Positions 52,716-61,637 of a stretch of DNA of 64,000 nt are shown here, piece after piece; the first letter of the stretch is position 1; every line of letters starts with the position of its first letter. The position numbers and the translations under genes are program-made. The notes beneath the pieces were generated by a model. That model made no database searches. It was not told the DNA's origin and was given only the letters and a program-made list of their open reading frames with translations. The DNA lies in contig JAJPGV010000007.1 of the NCBI GenBank assembly GCA_021325635.1, positions 1 through 64,000 of the forward strand. Reading direction: 5' to 3'. Source of the DNA: Chloroflexota bacterium (GTDB lineage Bacteria > Chloroflexota > JAJPGV01).

Positions 52716-54167
52716 CTACGGCTTGAGGGCGGGCAGGACGTGCGACCACTTGGAAGCGGTGGCGCGGCGGATGTCCGGTGAAAAGACGTTGGTCCGCGGG
52801 AACTGATCCTTCCAGTGAAACGGCTTGCAGGCGTCGATCAGCAGGCGGCCCACCGTGGTTTCACCCGACGCTTGGCGAGCAGGCGAGAGACGCGGATCGA
52901 GCAGGGACGCCCACGCGCCTCGCACAACCTCCACGGATTGCGCGGGGTCGGCGCGCGTGCATACCGCCCACATCACCTCCTGCAAGTTCGTGGGATCGAT
53001 GTCGTCGTCGACGGTAACTACCAGGCTGTACATGCTCGCTCCGGCGCGGAACCCGGCCGCGGTCATGAGCGCCTGCTTGGACTGGCCGGCGTAACGCTGT
53101 TTCAGGCTGATCACCCACAGCAGCGTGTTGTTGTGCCCCCATACGCCGCAGACGTCGGTCATGCCGGAGCGCTCCAGGTGATCCCATAGCTCGACCGCGG
53201 ACAGCGGGATGCCGTAGCTGGGGTGGCTGCCCGAAGCGCTGAATGGCCGCAGCGGAGGCACGCTGAGAATGATCGGGTTACGCCGGTGCCAGATGCCCTT
53301 CACCCGCACCACGCATTCGTTGCCACTGTGCGTGTAATAGCCCGGCCATTCCCCGAACGGACCTTCGTGGGCGGTCTCCTCGGAGGGTGGCGGGACCTCT
53401 CCTTCTACCACGATCTCGGCTTCGGCGGGAATGGGCAGGCCAGTCAGCGGTCCGCGCACCACCTGCACGGGCTCACCATGCAAAGCGCCGGCGTAGCTGT
53501 ATTCGGACGTGCCGGCGGGCATGGCGCTGTAGCCGGCCGTCCAGGTGGCAGGGTCGCAGCCCAGCACCACGCAGATTGGCGCCGCTTGTCCTCTGGACCA
53601 GTAGCGCTCCAGCAGTATCCGCCCGTGCTTGGCGCCGATCACCCACAGGCTGAGCCTGTCGGCGCGTTGGACGCAGGCGCGGTACACCCCGAAGTTCACC
53701 CAATCCGACTCGGGGTCGCGCAGAATGACCATGTCGCCGGTGCCGATGTAGCGGCCACCGTCGTGCTCGTGCCACTTGGGAGCGGGAAATGCCTCCAGGT
53801 TGACCTGGCCTTCGGGTTGGTGGCACTCGAGCACGGGACCATCCCGCTGCTCGTCCGGGGGAAGCGGACGAAGCTTGGATCGGCGTTCGCGCAGCAGCCG
53901 CAGCAGGTCGATCGGATGCTCATCCGGCGGCAGGCCCATGGCCACGGCCAGCCGGCTGGGTGTATTGATGACGTTGCTCGCCACTCGGAATCCAGCGGGA
54001 TAGCCGGCGAACTTGTCGAACAGCAGCAGGGGCCCGTCGACTTCAGCGGACAGCTCGGTGAGACAGCCCACTTCGAGGTTCCAGTCGGCCCCCTCGACGA
54101 TCGCCACGTCGTTGCGCGGCTCGAGCGCCTGAACGAAGGCGCCAAGCGATTTGGGTATGGTGCTCAT
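52716..54167 (-). CDS. UbiD family decarboxylase (copy 4)
   Basis: 483 aa. Prenyl-FMN-dependent decarboxylase: Arg163 (GVYRAC), AEIVVEGEVPPPSEE with Glu251 and Glu255, and HEGPFGEWPGYY with Glu268 and Glu273. HEHDGGRYIGTGDM is intact. It is clearly related to copies 2 and 3 but more distant from them than they are from each other. It stands between two paralogous solute-binding lipoproteins. The sequence before its ATG is C-rich on its own strand and has no ribosome binding site, so it may be leaderless or unusual in initiation. Confidence 0.95.
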   Translation of the reverse strand: MSTIPKSLGAFVQALEPRNDVAIVEGADWNLEVGCLTELSAEVDGPLLLFDKFAGYPAGFRVASNVINTPSRLAVAMGLPPDEHPIDLLRLLRERRSKLRPLPPDEQRDGPVLECHQPEGQVNLEAFPAPKWHEHDGGRYIGTGDMVILRDPESDWVNFGVYRACVQRADRLSLWVIGAKHGRILLERYWSRGQAAPICVVLGCDPATWTAGYSAMPAGTSEYSYAGALHGEPVQVVRGPLTGLPIPAEAEIVVEGEVPPPSEETAHEGPFGEWPGYYTHSGNECVVRVKGIWHRRNPIILSVPPLRPFSASGSHPSYGIPLSAVELWDHLERSGMTDVCGVWGHNNTLLWVISLKQRYAGQSKQALMTAAGFRAGASMYSLVVTVDDDIDPTNLQEVMWAVCTRADPAQSVEVVRGAWASLLDPRLSPARQASGETTVGRLLIDACKPFHWKDQFPRTNVFSPDIRRATASKWSHVLPALKP

Positions 54168-54169
54168 GA

Positions 54170-54260
54170 GGGTTTAGGGTAGAGGGTTTAGGGGTCTGGG
54201 GTCCAGGGGTCCACGAGTCCAGGGGTCAGGGGCCGGCGATTCGGGGTTTGGGGTTTTCTG
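54170..54260 (+). repeat. G-run repeats between UbiD copy 4 and a binding-protein gene
   Basis: 54170-54194 reads GGG-TTTA-GGG-TAGA-GGG-TTTA-GGGG, a perfect quadruplex motif. It is followed by several copies of a GGGGTCC(A) heptamer-like unit and a final GGGGTTTGGGG. The run begins 3 nt upstream of the UbiD start codon. A TTGTGG (54264-54269) and TAGGCT pair, 17 nt apart, follows and may be the promoter for the gene at 54325. Confidence 0.65.
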
Positions 54261-54324
54261 GCCTTGTGGCCTCTTGCTATAGGCTGTAGGCTAATCCCGA
54301 ACCGAATCCCAGGAGGACAACGCC

Positions 54325-55449
54325 ATGGTCGTCACGGCTCGGCTGTCCAAGGTGCATGCGCTTGCTGCCGCAGCAGCGCTGCTGCTCGCCGCGTGCGGCG
54401 GGGCCGCACCGCCCGGAGTGAGCGGCGGGGCGTCGGCTTCCGCGGCCAAACCGGCCGCCAGCGCTTCGGCCCCAGCCGGCGCTTCCTCAGCCACGCCTGC
54501 CGCCAGCTCATCGGCCCAGGCCAAGCCGGGCACGAGCGGCGGCGACAAGATCACGGTCGTGTACAACAGTCCGGACTCCGGCTACCTGCCGCTGTGGGTG
54601 GGGCAGGATACCGACATCTTCCAGAAGCACGGGCTGACGGTCGACCTGCAGCTCGTCAGCAACGGCAACCAATCGATGGCGGCGCTGCTGTCCGGGCAAG
54701 TGCAGTTCGTGCAGTCCGGAGGATCGGCAGCGCTGAGCCCTGCCGCCGATGGTGCCGATCTCACCGTGCTCACGACGATCATCCCCGTCTACAGCTACCT
54801 GCTCGAATCGACGCCGGACATCAAGACCCCGGCCGACTTGAAGGGAAAGAAGCTGGGCGTGAGCTCCTTCGGCGATTCGAGTGACCTGGCCACACGCTAC
54901 AGCCTGAAGAAGCTCGGCATCGACCCGGATAAGGACGTTTCCATCCTTGCGATTGGCGGCACGCCTGTGCGCGCCGCCGCGCTTCGCGGAGGGTCCATCC
55001 AGGCCGCGGTCGCCTCGTTCCCGGAGAACCTGGCGCTGGAAAAGGACGGCTTTCGGCGCATCATGGACATGGCCTCGCTCAAGATCCCGGCTGCCGGCCA
55101 GTCGACCATCGCCCAGAAGAGCTGGGTGGCCAGCCATCGGGACGTAACCCAGCGCTACGTCGACTCACTCATCGAGGCGCTGGGCCGGCTCAAATCTGAC
55201 CGCGCCGGGACGCTGGCCATCATGAAGAAATGGACCAAGCTGGACGACGACCAGGCGCTCGCAGCCACGTACGATTACTATACGCTGGAGGTCTTCCCGG
55301 CAGTTCCCGACCCCAACCCGACCCTATTCGCCGACTCGGTCGCCACACTGGCCAAGACTAACGACAAAGTCGCCAGCGTGGATCTGAGCAAACTGCTCGA
55401 CGGATCCTTCGTCAAGAGCGCGGTGGACCGAGGCCTGACGAAGAGCTGA
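54325..55449 (+). CDS. ABC-transporter substrate-binding lipoprotein (NMT1/SsuA-like), paralogue
   Basis: 374 aa with ribosome binding site GGAGG 8 nt before the ATG. Lipobox LLAAC (Cys24), then an Ala/Ser/Pro/Lys linker to about residue 72. The binding domain has SGYLPLWVGQDTDIFQKHG, GGSAALSPAADGADL and KTPADLKGKKLGVSSFGDSSDLA. These match the protein at 51144-52322 segment by segment, including the SFVKSA C-terminus. The two flank UbiD copy 4 and may bind that enzyme's substrate class. No transporter partner is present. Confidence 0.9.
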   Translation: MVVTARLSKVHALAAAAALLLAACGGAAPPGVSGGASASAAKPAASASAPAGASSATPAASSSAQAKPGTSGGDKITVVYNSPDSGYLPLWVGQDTDIFQKHGLTVDLQLVSNGNQSMAALLSGQVQFVQSGGSAALSPAADGADLTVLTTIIPVYSYLLESTPDIKTPADLKGKKLGVSSFGDSSDLATRYSLKKLGIDPDKDVSILAIGGTPVRAAALRGGSIQAAVASFPENLALEKDGFRRIMDMASLKIPAAGQSTIAQKSWVASHRDVTQRYVDSLIEALGRLKSDRAGTLAIMKKWTKLDDDQALAATYDYYTLEVFPAVPDPNPTLFADSVATLAKTNDKVASVDLSKLLDGSFVKSAVDRGLTKS

Positions 55450-55534
55450 CCCAAGCTCTCGGCTGCTGGTTTGTTCGTCGTCGGGTGGGCTGGGTCGCTC
55501 TTGCTGAAGGGCTATTCGAGCTCCCCACCCCCTC

Positions 55535-56773
55535 TCAGTGCAGCTCTTGCTTGATGATCTCGCCGGCTTGGGTGTAGTACGGCAGTGAGGACTCGATGTT
55601 GAGGTCCACGTACTGGCGGCCGGGCTTGAGCGAAGTGTCCGCGTCGGCCGCGGGCACGTCCAGCCGGCGTACGTTGTAGCCGGTTCGCTGACTGTAGACG
55701 GCCTGTCCTTCCTGGCTGAGGAGCCAGTTGATCAGGACCTTGGCCGCGTTTGGATGAGGAGCCCGGTTGAAGAGGCCGATGGCGCCGGTGGACGACGTCA
55801 GGTGCGTTGCCGCGGGGTCGGAGTCCTCCAGCGGGCGGATGCTCTTGACGTCGAGCCCTTGCTGCCCGAAGGCCGTCAGCACGGCAACGTCGACTCCGAA
55901 ACCAATCGGGTACTGACCGCGCACGACCCACTCGCCCAGCTGCCGGCGATCTTGCGTGAGCACTGGATCCTGATCGCGCAGGATGGTCCGGAGCTTGTCC
56001 GGGCCTTTCGTCGCAAAGATGGTCACGGCCACGGCCTGGCCGCCCGTTGGCACGCGGGGATCGAGCCAGGCCATCTTGCCCTTCCAGCGAGGATCCCACA
56101 GCTGATCGACCGTGCTGAGCTGCGACTCGGGGATAACAGCGCGGTTGATTCGGGCCGACGGCTCGGCGCCGCGAACGAAGCTGTAGACCAGCGAGCTGTC
56201 GAGATCGGCCCAGCCGCCGGCAAACCCGTCCAGCCACTTGCTGTCGTCCAGCACCTCGGGCAGGATCAGGGCCGAGCGAAGTGAGTCCAGGGCGCCGAGA
56301 GGCTTGTAGCCCTGGAACATGGACCGTGCGCTGTGAACGACGACGTCCCAGCGATACTGCCCGGCCTTGCGTTCGTTGTCGATGCGGGGCACCAGGTCGG
56401 CCTGGCCATTGCCGACCTGGACCTCAACGGAGATGCCGTACTTCTGCTGGAAGACGTCGAACACCTGTCGATAGACGTCACCCGGAGCGGAGATGATGCT
56501 GACGCTTCCCTCCTGCTTCGCCGCCGCCAAGGTCCGATCCCACTGGGCCTGCCAGTCCGACGGTGGGGAAAGCTTGGCCGCCGGCGGACGCGATGCCGCT
56601 GGCGGCGCCGAAGCGCCTGCACCGGCCGGGGCGGCCTTGAGACCAGCCGATCCGTTGGCAGACACTGAGGGAGCCGCCGCCGGCGTGGTTCCACACGCGG
56701 CGAGCACCAGCCCGACCGAGATCAGCGGAGGGATGTTCCTGATCTTCGAGCGAAGAACCTGGCCAAGCTGCAT
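55535..56773 (-). CDS. Extracellular solute-binding lipoprotein (iron/spermidine-type, family 1-like)
   Basis: 412 aa from the ATG at 56773, which has an AAAGGTGG ribosome binding site 6 nt upstream; an earlier in-frame Met is less likely. Lipobox LVLAAC (Cys27) and a short Ala/Pro/Ser linker. The mature domain resembles iron(III) or polyamine binding proteins: AAKQEGSVSIISAPGDVYRQVFDVFQQKYGISVEV, YRWDVVVHSARS, DPRWKGKMAWLDPRVP and AKVLINWLLSQEGQAVYSQRTGYNVRR. It differs from the two NMT1-type proteins. No permease or ATPase adjoins it. Confidence 0.88.
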   Translation of the reverse strand: MQLGQVLRSKIRNIPPLISVGLVLAACGTTPAAAPSVSANGSAGLKAAPAGAGASAPPAASRPPAAKLSPPSDWQAQWDRTLAAAKQEGSVSIISAPGDVYRQVFDVFQQKYGISVEVQVGNGQADLVPRIDNERKAGQYRWDVVVHSARSMFQGYKPLGALDSLRSALILPEVLDDSKWLDGFAGGWADLDSSLVYSFVRGAEPSARINRAVIPESQLSTVDQLWDPRWKGKMAWLDPRVPTGGQAVAVTIFATKGPDKLRTILRDQDPVLTQDRRQLGEWVVRGQYPIGFGVDVAVLTAFGQQGLDVKSIRPLEDSDPAATHLTSSTGAIGLFNRAPHPNAAKVLINWLLSQEGQAVYSQRTGYNVRRLDVPAADADTSLKPGRQYVDLNIESSLPYYTQAGEIIKQELH

Positions 56774-57171
56774 CGCAGACCACCTTTCCACGGGCGCCTC
56801 CGCGCGACTGTCCACCACCGTTCGGGCTGCTGCCGGTATGCGATCCTCGACGCCGATCCCGGCGGGCTGGGCTTACGGTACCGCATTTAGCGTGCAAGCG
56901 CCAGGCCGCCGCGCGGCGTAGATCACGCCCGAAAAGCAGGCTCTCACCGCAGTTCTATTTACGACCTCTTGAGGCCTTGTTTATTTACGGTTTACGCGGC
57001 TTCCAGCATCTTGGGGAAGCTCACGAACGCTCGGGCGATGGCCCGTGCGGCAAGCGCAACACTCTCTTGGGGAGATGAACGCCTACGCTGACAGTCAGCA
57101 CCCAATCTAGCCCACATCGAAATTCGGGATGCCGTTCACGTTCCACTGAACCGCCCAAGCCACACACCCTG
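56774..57171. other. Intergenic region between divergent genes
   Basis: 398 bp between the solute-binding gene (minus) and the helix-turn-helix gene (plus). The part near 56948-56995 is AT-rich relative to the rest and holds two copies of TATTTACG separated by about 25 bp. This is a reasonable place for promoters or an operator. No open reading frame or RNA gene was recognised. Confidence 0.45.
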
Positions 57172-58266
57172 ATGCGTCGCGTGTGGGACCTCCTGCAGCG
57201 GGGACAAAGCAGGATCGAAATCAGCTCGACGCTCGGGCTTCCGCTCAAAGCCATCTCCACCACCATCCAGAACCTGCGGCGGGAAGGCTATCTGCCGCGG
57301 CCGAGCAGGGTGGAGACGCGACAGACGATGCGCGCCGCGGTCAGTCGGGCCCGAGGCGGGGTGGGCCTGGCAGTCGAGCCCTATGCCCGGATGGGCATGA
57401 CGCCCCGGGAAATCCGGATAGCGCTGGCACTCGAAGGCGGGTCGGTTTACACCCTTGCCCAGATCAGTCGGGCCGTCGCCCGAGGACGCGAATCAGCCTC
57501 CCTGCCGCCTACCTGCATGGAATGCGCCGCGGACGTTCGCCGGCAGGCTCGCCTCGGTGAGCGCAAGCTGCGTGAAAGCATTCAGCAGTGGGTGCTGTGC
57601 AAGAACTGGCTGGCAGGACGCAAGCTCGACCTGCCCGAGCACCGTTTGGACTGGAAGCAGGCCGCCGAAGAATGGCGCCGCGACCTGGAGATGATGCTGG
57701 CACTGCGAGGAGGGACGCCCGACGACATTTCGCGGATCGTTCGTCCCCGGCCCGGCGAATGCCTGTCGCTGGCCGAAGCCCTCGTGCGCGAAGCTCTTCA
57801 GCAGGGACACATCGGCCCCAACCTGGAAGACTGGCGAGACTTGCGAACGCTGTATTCCTGCGCCGTCGCGCCGCGCGGCGCGACCTTCGCCCAGACCGTG
57901 CAGCTCGAGCTGCTGTTGGCCGCGCTGCGCGCCTCGACCAACGCGGACCCCGGCCCGCTCAACACCTATCGCAAGCTGGTGGCGGCGGTCGAGCTGTTCC
58001 CCCACGCCGACGGCAGCCTGGCAGCTCACGAGCGCTTCCTGGCGCTCAAGGTCTTCTGCCCCTGGGCCGACGGCGAGGATCGCCGCGGACTGTACGCCAT
58101 CCGTAACGGCACCAGAGCCTACGCTTACTCCTGCGACGCCGAGGGTCACGTGGTGTACGACACCACTCAGCGCGCGATCCAGCGCTGGCGAGCCAGGCAG
58201 GTGCGGATGCCCGGGGCAGCGCCGGGCCGCGGTGTTCTCACGCAGCACGCCGGTCCTGTCGCCTAG
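57172..58266 (+). CDS. Unrecognised protein with N-terminal helix-turn-helix regions
   Basis: 364 aa, soluble. Residues 4-40 (WDLLQRGQSRIEISSTLGLPLKAISTTIQNL) and about 70-105 (MGMTPREIRIALAL, SVYTLAQISRAV) look like two helix-turn-helix units. A CMEC pair (115 and 118) sits at the junction. The C-terminal half is helical, with LVAAVELFPHADGSLAAHERFLALKVFCPWADGEDR and a last YSCDAEGHVVYDTTQRAIQRW strand-helix region. No family came to mind. It could be a DNA-binding regulator, and it is transcribed toward the ABC exporter genes with a 40-bp gap. Confidence 0.7.
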   Translation: MRRVWDLLQRGQSRIEISSTLGLPLKAISTTIQNLRREGYLPRPSRVETRQTMRAAVSRARGGVGLAVEPYARMGMTPREIRIALALEGGSVYTLAQISRAVARGRESASLPPTCMECAADVRRQARLGERKLRESIQQWVLCKNWLAGRKLDLPEHRLDWKQAAEEWRRDLEMMLALRGGTPDDISRIVRPRPGECLSLAEALVREALQQGHIGPNLEDWRDLRTLYSCAVAPRGATFAQTVQLELLLAALRASTNADPGPLNTYRKLVAAVELFPHADGSLAAHERFLALKVFCPWADGEDRRGLYAIRNGTRAYAYSCDAEGHVVYDTTQRAIQRWRARQVRMPGAAPGRGVLTQHAGPVA

Positions 58267-58306
58267 GCCTGCGCGGGGCCGTCCCCGCAGGCCTAGCGCC
58301 TAAGCT

Positions 58307-59263
58307 TTGCTGGTGCCTCCGATCATCGAAGTGGAAGGCCTGGTCAAACGCTACCGCAAGGCCACGGCCAACGCCGTCGACGGCATTTCCTTTGCAGTAG
58401 AGCCTGGCCAGCTGTTTGCCCTGCTGGGCCCGAACGGCGCTGGCAAAACCACAACGATCTCCATCCTCACGACAACCCTGTCCCCAACCGACGGCCAGGT
58501 GCGCATCGCCGGCCACGACGTGCAGCGCGAAGCCAGCGCGGTGCGCCGCGAGGTCGGCATCATCTTCCAGCGGCCCAGTCTCGACCATAACTTGAGCGCC
58601 GAGCAGAACATCCGTTTTCACGCCGTCCTCTACGGCCTGTATCCGTTTCGCTTCACCTTCAGCGGCATGCCTGCGGCCTACCGCAAGGCGGTGCTGGACC
58701 TGGCCGCGGTCATGGATTTGCAGGACGATCTGGGCAAGCCGGTCAAGAGCTTCTCCGGGGGCATGATCCGCAAGCTGGAGATCATCCGCAGCCTTATCCA
58801 TCACCCCAAGGTGCTGTTTCTCGACGAACCGACGATCGGGCTCGATCCGGGCAGCCGGCGCAACCTGTGGGAGTACCTGTTGGGCGTGCGCAAGGAGCAT
58901 GGAACTACGGTCTTCCTCACCACGCACTATCTCGAGGAAGCCGAGCAGGCCCACGACCTGTGCGTCATGACCAAGGGCCGGATCATCGCTCGCGGCACAC
59001 CGGCCGAGCTCCGGTCTGCGCTGGTGGAGGATTACGTGCTCGTCGACGCTCAGGACCGGGCGGCGCTGCGAAGCGAGCTGTGCGAGCTGGGCGTGAGCTT
59101 CACCGAAGGGCCCCTGCTCCGGATTCCGCTCGGCGCCGGCGGGATCCAGCACCTGCTGAAATCGATCGACACGCCGCTTACGACGGTGCGCCTGCATTCG
59201 CCAACGCTCGAGGACGCATATCTGGCCATCATCGGACAAACTGAGGAGGACCAGACAACGTGA
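58307..59263 (+). CDS. ABC-2-type exporter ATP-binding protein
   Basis: 318 aa (TTG start; GTG two codons later is an alternative). Walker A is GPNGAGKTT (41-49), Q-loop Gln88, signature SFSGGM (148-153), and Walker B FLDEPTIGLD (171-180). The C-terminal DUF4162-like tail covers the last 80 residues. It powers export through the permease encoded next, with which it overlaps as GTGA. The substrate, probably a drug or lipid, is unknown. Confidence 0.93.
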   Translation: MLVPPIIEVEGLVKRYRKATANAVDGISFAVEPGQLFALLGPNGAGKTTTISILTTTLSPTDGQVRIAGHDVQREASAVRREVGIIFQRPSLDHNLSAEQNIRFHAVLYGLYPFRFTFSGMPAAYRKAVLDLAAVMDLQDDLGKPVKSFSGGMIRKLEIIRSLIHHPKVLFLDEPTIGLDPGSRRNLWEYLLGVRKEHGTTVFLTTHYLEEAEQAHDLCVMTKGRIIARGTPAELRSALVEDYVLVDAQDRAALRSELCELGVSFTEGPLLRIPLGAGGIQHLLKSIDTPLTTVRLHSPTLEDAYLAIIGQTEEDQTT

Positions 59264-60039
59264 CCGAAATCAACGCCATCCTCACCATCGCCTATCGCGA
59301 TCTCCTCAAGCTGCTGGGCGACCGCCAACGGCTCGTCCTGGGATTCATCTTCCCTGTCTTCTTCATTGGCGTGCTGGGCGGCAGCATGCAGGCCAACCTG
59401 GCGCAGGCTGCCGGCTACGACTTTCTCCCGTTCATCTTCACCGGGATCTTCGCGCAGACGCTCTTCCAATCCACGACGCAGGGCATCATCTCGCTGATCG
59501 CCGACCGCGAGAACGACTTCAGTCAGGAGATGTTCGTCTCACCGGTCTCCCGCTACTCGATCATCTTCGGCAAGATACTGGGGGAATCGTCGGTAGCCAT
59601 GGTGCAGGGGCTGCCCATTATCCTGTTCGGGATCCTCGTGGGCGTGAGGCCGTCGGCATCGCAGCTGCTCGGACTGCTGCTGATCGGCATCGCCGTCTGC
59701 CTGTTCGGGGGCGCGTTCGGCGTGCTGACACTGTCTAACCTGAAGGATCAGCGCTCCGTGGGGCAGGTAGTGCCGCTGATCATGTTCCCGCAGTTCTTTC
59801 TTTCGGGTGCCTTTGTGCCCGTGAAAGTCCTGCCCCTGCCGCTGGAGATCCTGTCTCGCGTATCTCCCATGCGCTACGCCGTGGACCTGACCCGCGGCAC
59901 CTACTACGCCGGGCTGCCCGAGTTCGGCAAAGTCGTCCTCGACCCGGTGCTGCTCAACGCCGTGGTGGCCGCGGGCCTGTTCGTCATCTTCCTGGTGGCG
60001 GGCACGACCCTCTTCGTCCGCAACGAGCGAAATCGCTAG
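59260..60039 (+). CDS. ABC-2-type exporter permease
   Basis: 259 aa from GTG, overlapping the ATPase gene by 4 nt. Six transmembrane helices in the ABC-2 pattern: LVLGFIFPVFFIGVLGG, FLPFIFTGIFAQTLF, MVQGLPIILFGILVGV, LLGLLLIGIAVCLFGGAFG, VVPLIMFPQFFLSGAFVPV and LNAVVAAGLFVIFLVAGTTLF. The FPQFFLSGAFVPVKVLP loop with the following SPMRYAVDLTR is the family hallmark. It forms the membrane channel with the preceding ATPase, probably as a dimer. Confidence 0.93.
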   Translation: MTEINAILTIAYRDLLKLLGDRQRLVLGFIFPVFFIGVLGGSMQANLAQAAGYDFLPFIFTGIFAQTLFQSTTQGIISLIADRENDFSQEMFVSPVSRYSIIFGKILGESSVAMVQGLPIILFGILVGVRPSASQLLGLLLIGIAVCLFGGAFGVLTLSNLKDQRSVGQVVPLIMFPQFFLSGAFVPVKVLPLPLEILSRVSPMRYAVDLTRGTYYAGLPEFGKVVLDPVLLNAVVAAGLFVIFLVAGTTLFVRNERNR

Positions 60040-60042
60040 CTG

Positions 60043-61401
60043 TCAGCCGCCCACCGTGATCGTTCCCTGCATCCAGTCGTGCACCGTGCACATCCACTGG
60101 TAGCTGCCAGGCTTTGTCGAGCCGGTGACCTTGACCGACCAGCTGGTGGCGGGCGGGGTCAAGCCATAGTCGGCACCGATGAAGATTCCGGAGTCGACGA
60201 CAGCTGACGGGTCGCTGAGCGCGGTGCCCGAGGCGGCGTTGCCGGGGTCGAAGATCGGCTCTGGCGCCTTCTCCGTCGGATCGGCGCACGGCACGAAGGG
60301 CGCCGCGCCGGGCGGGGGTGCCCCTTCAGGCACCGGCTGGAACGTGGTGCCACAGTCGAAGCCCGGAAAATTGGGGACCTTGGCCATGTCGTTAGGGAAG
60401 GTCACCGTATGCACTTCATGGGAGTCCTTCCACACGTACTGCACCTGATCGCCAGGCACCAGGCTCAGCGGCTTGTTGGGCAGGATCTCGTCGATAGCCA
60501 CGTGGTTATCGGCGGCGGCGAGACCAACCAGCACCTGGTAGACGCGGGTACCGGGAGCGCCGCCGCTGAATACCACGGAGTTGGCCGCCTGCTCCACCGC
60601 GAGGGCCTTCGACTGATCGTCGGCGAACTGCGCAGCCGACGCGGCATCGACTTGCGCCTGCGTGCTAATCGGCTGATCGGCCGGCGCTACGGTGAGCGTC
60701 CCCCTCATTCCGGGATGGATGTAGCAGAAGTAGGCATAGCTCCCGGGCGCAGCGTTGATGGTCACCTTCCAGTCCAACGGGGTGGGCTGACCCGACTGTG
60801 GATCGAGCGCCGCGACGATGCCGGTGGCCTCAACGTCGTTCCCTCCCTTGAAGATGCACGGAACCTGTCCGGCCGACGGCAGGCCGCAAGGAGGAGGGCT
60901 CTCCGGTCTGCCGATCTGGCCACCACCACCGGTGCTGCCGCCGGTAATGGACTGCTGCCCTGGGCCCAGCGTGATCTTCGCGCCGCCGCTGCCCGGCGCC
61001 AGGTTGGCATCCTCGGTGTCGAGATTGCCGACGGGATACGCTTTGCGCGCAGCAGCCTCGTCGCCGGCCAGGGCGACCACGTGCGTTGACCCAGCCGACC
61101 AGCGGAAGTCAAGCGTATCGCCGCTGTGCACGGTTACGGAGCGGCTGAAGAAATCGGTGTAATCGAACAGCCGGTGAGTGTCATCCATGTTGGCCTGGTT
61201 GGCCGGATCGTCATGGCCAACGCCGATGACGAGCGAAAGGCTAGGAACTCCGGCAGATCCCACCGGCGCCTGGACCGGGGCAGGCAGCGGGCCGACTGGC
61301 GCCTGCACGGGCGCTGCCTGCTGCGCCTGCGCAAGGGCAGGCATGCTCAGCAGCGCCAGTGCGCAGCCGAGACTCATGAAGACCTGTTTGCCGCGTTTCA
61401 C
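60043..61401 (-). CDS. Secreted protein with two cupredoxin domains
   Basis: 452 aa with a signal peptide (LGCALALLSMPALAQA, cleavage near residue 26). Domain 1 has copper ligands His107 (STHVVAL), Cys226, His229 and Met232 (YFCYIHPGMRGT). Domain 2 has His331 (EVHTV), Cys438, His441 and Met444 (WMCTVHDWMQGT). Both sets are complete, so each domain should bind type-1 copper. Long inserts separate the ligands in both. It probably shuttles electrons outside the cell. It is convergent with the ABC permease, 3 bp apart. Confidence 0.88.
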   Translation of the reverse strand: MKRGKQVFMSLGCALALLSMPALAQAQQAAPVQAPVGPLPAPVQAPVGSAGVPSLSLVIGVGHDDPANQANMDDTHRLFDYTDFFSRSVTVHSGDTLDFRWSAGSTHVVALAGDEAAARKAYPVGNLDTEDANLAPGSGGAKITLGPGQQSITGGSTGGGGQIGRPESPPPCGLPSAGQVPCIFKGGNDVEATGIVAALDPQSGQPTPLDWKVTINAAPGSYAYFCYIHPGMRGTLTVAPADQPISTQAQVDAASAAQFADDQSKALAVEQAANSVVFSGGAPGTRVYQVLVGLAAADNHVAIDEILPNKPLSLVPGDQVQYVWKDSHEVHTVTFPNDMAKVPNFPGFDCGTTFQPVPEGAPPPGAAPFVPCADPTEKAPEPIFDPGNAASGTALSDPSAVVDSGIFIGADYGLTPPATSWSVKVTGSTKPGSYQWMCTVHDWMQGTITVGG

Positions 61402-61558
61402 GTTGCTCCTCCATCTAATGAGACTTACATCCGGGCTGCTCCGGACACTGACCAGCCCGCAGCACCCTGGAACACTGGGCCGCGATCGCTTCCCGAGTCC
61501 CCCAGGAGGCTGCCGGCGATCGTGATTGGTACGCAGCTTGCTAACCGTTCCGAGCCTC

Positions 61559-61594
61559 GCCGGCAGCTCGGGGGAACGTTCCCGAGCTGCCGGC
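61559..61594 (-). terminator. Strong hairpin downstream of the ABM-like gene
   Basis: GCCGGCAGCTCGGG (61559-61572) pairs with CCCGAGCTGCCGGC (61581-61594) around GGAACGTT. There is no T-run on the minus strand, so it may act as a weak terminator or mRNA-end stabiliser. The CCGGCAGCTCGG core recurs in the 71-bp tandem repeats at 52368-52696. Confidence 0.5.
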
Positions 61595-61637
61595 AGGTAT
61601 CAGGGCCGCTCAGTTATCAGGCCCCGGCGATCCGGAG

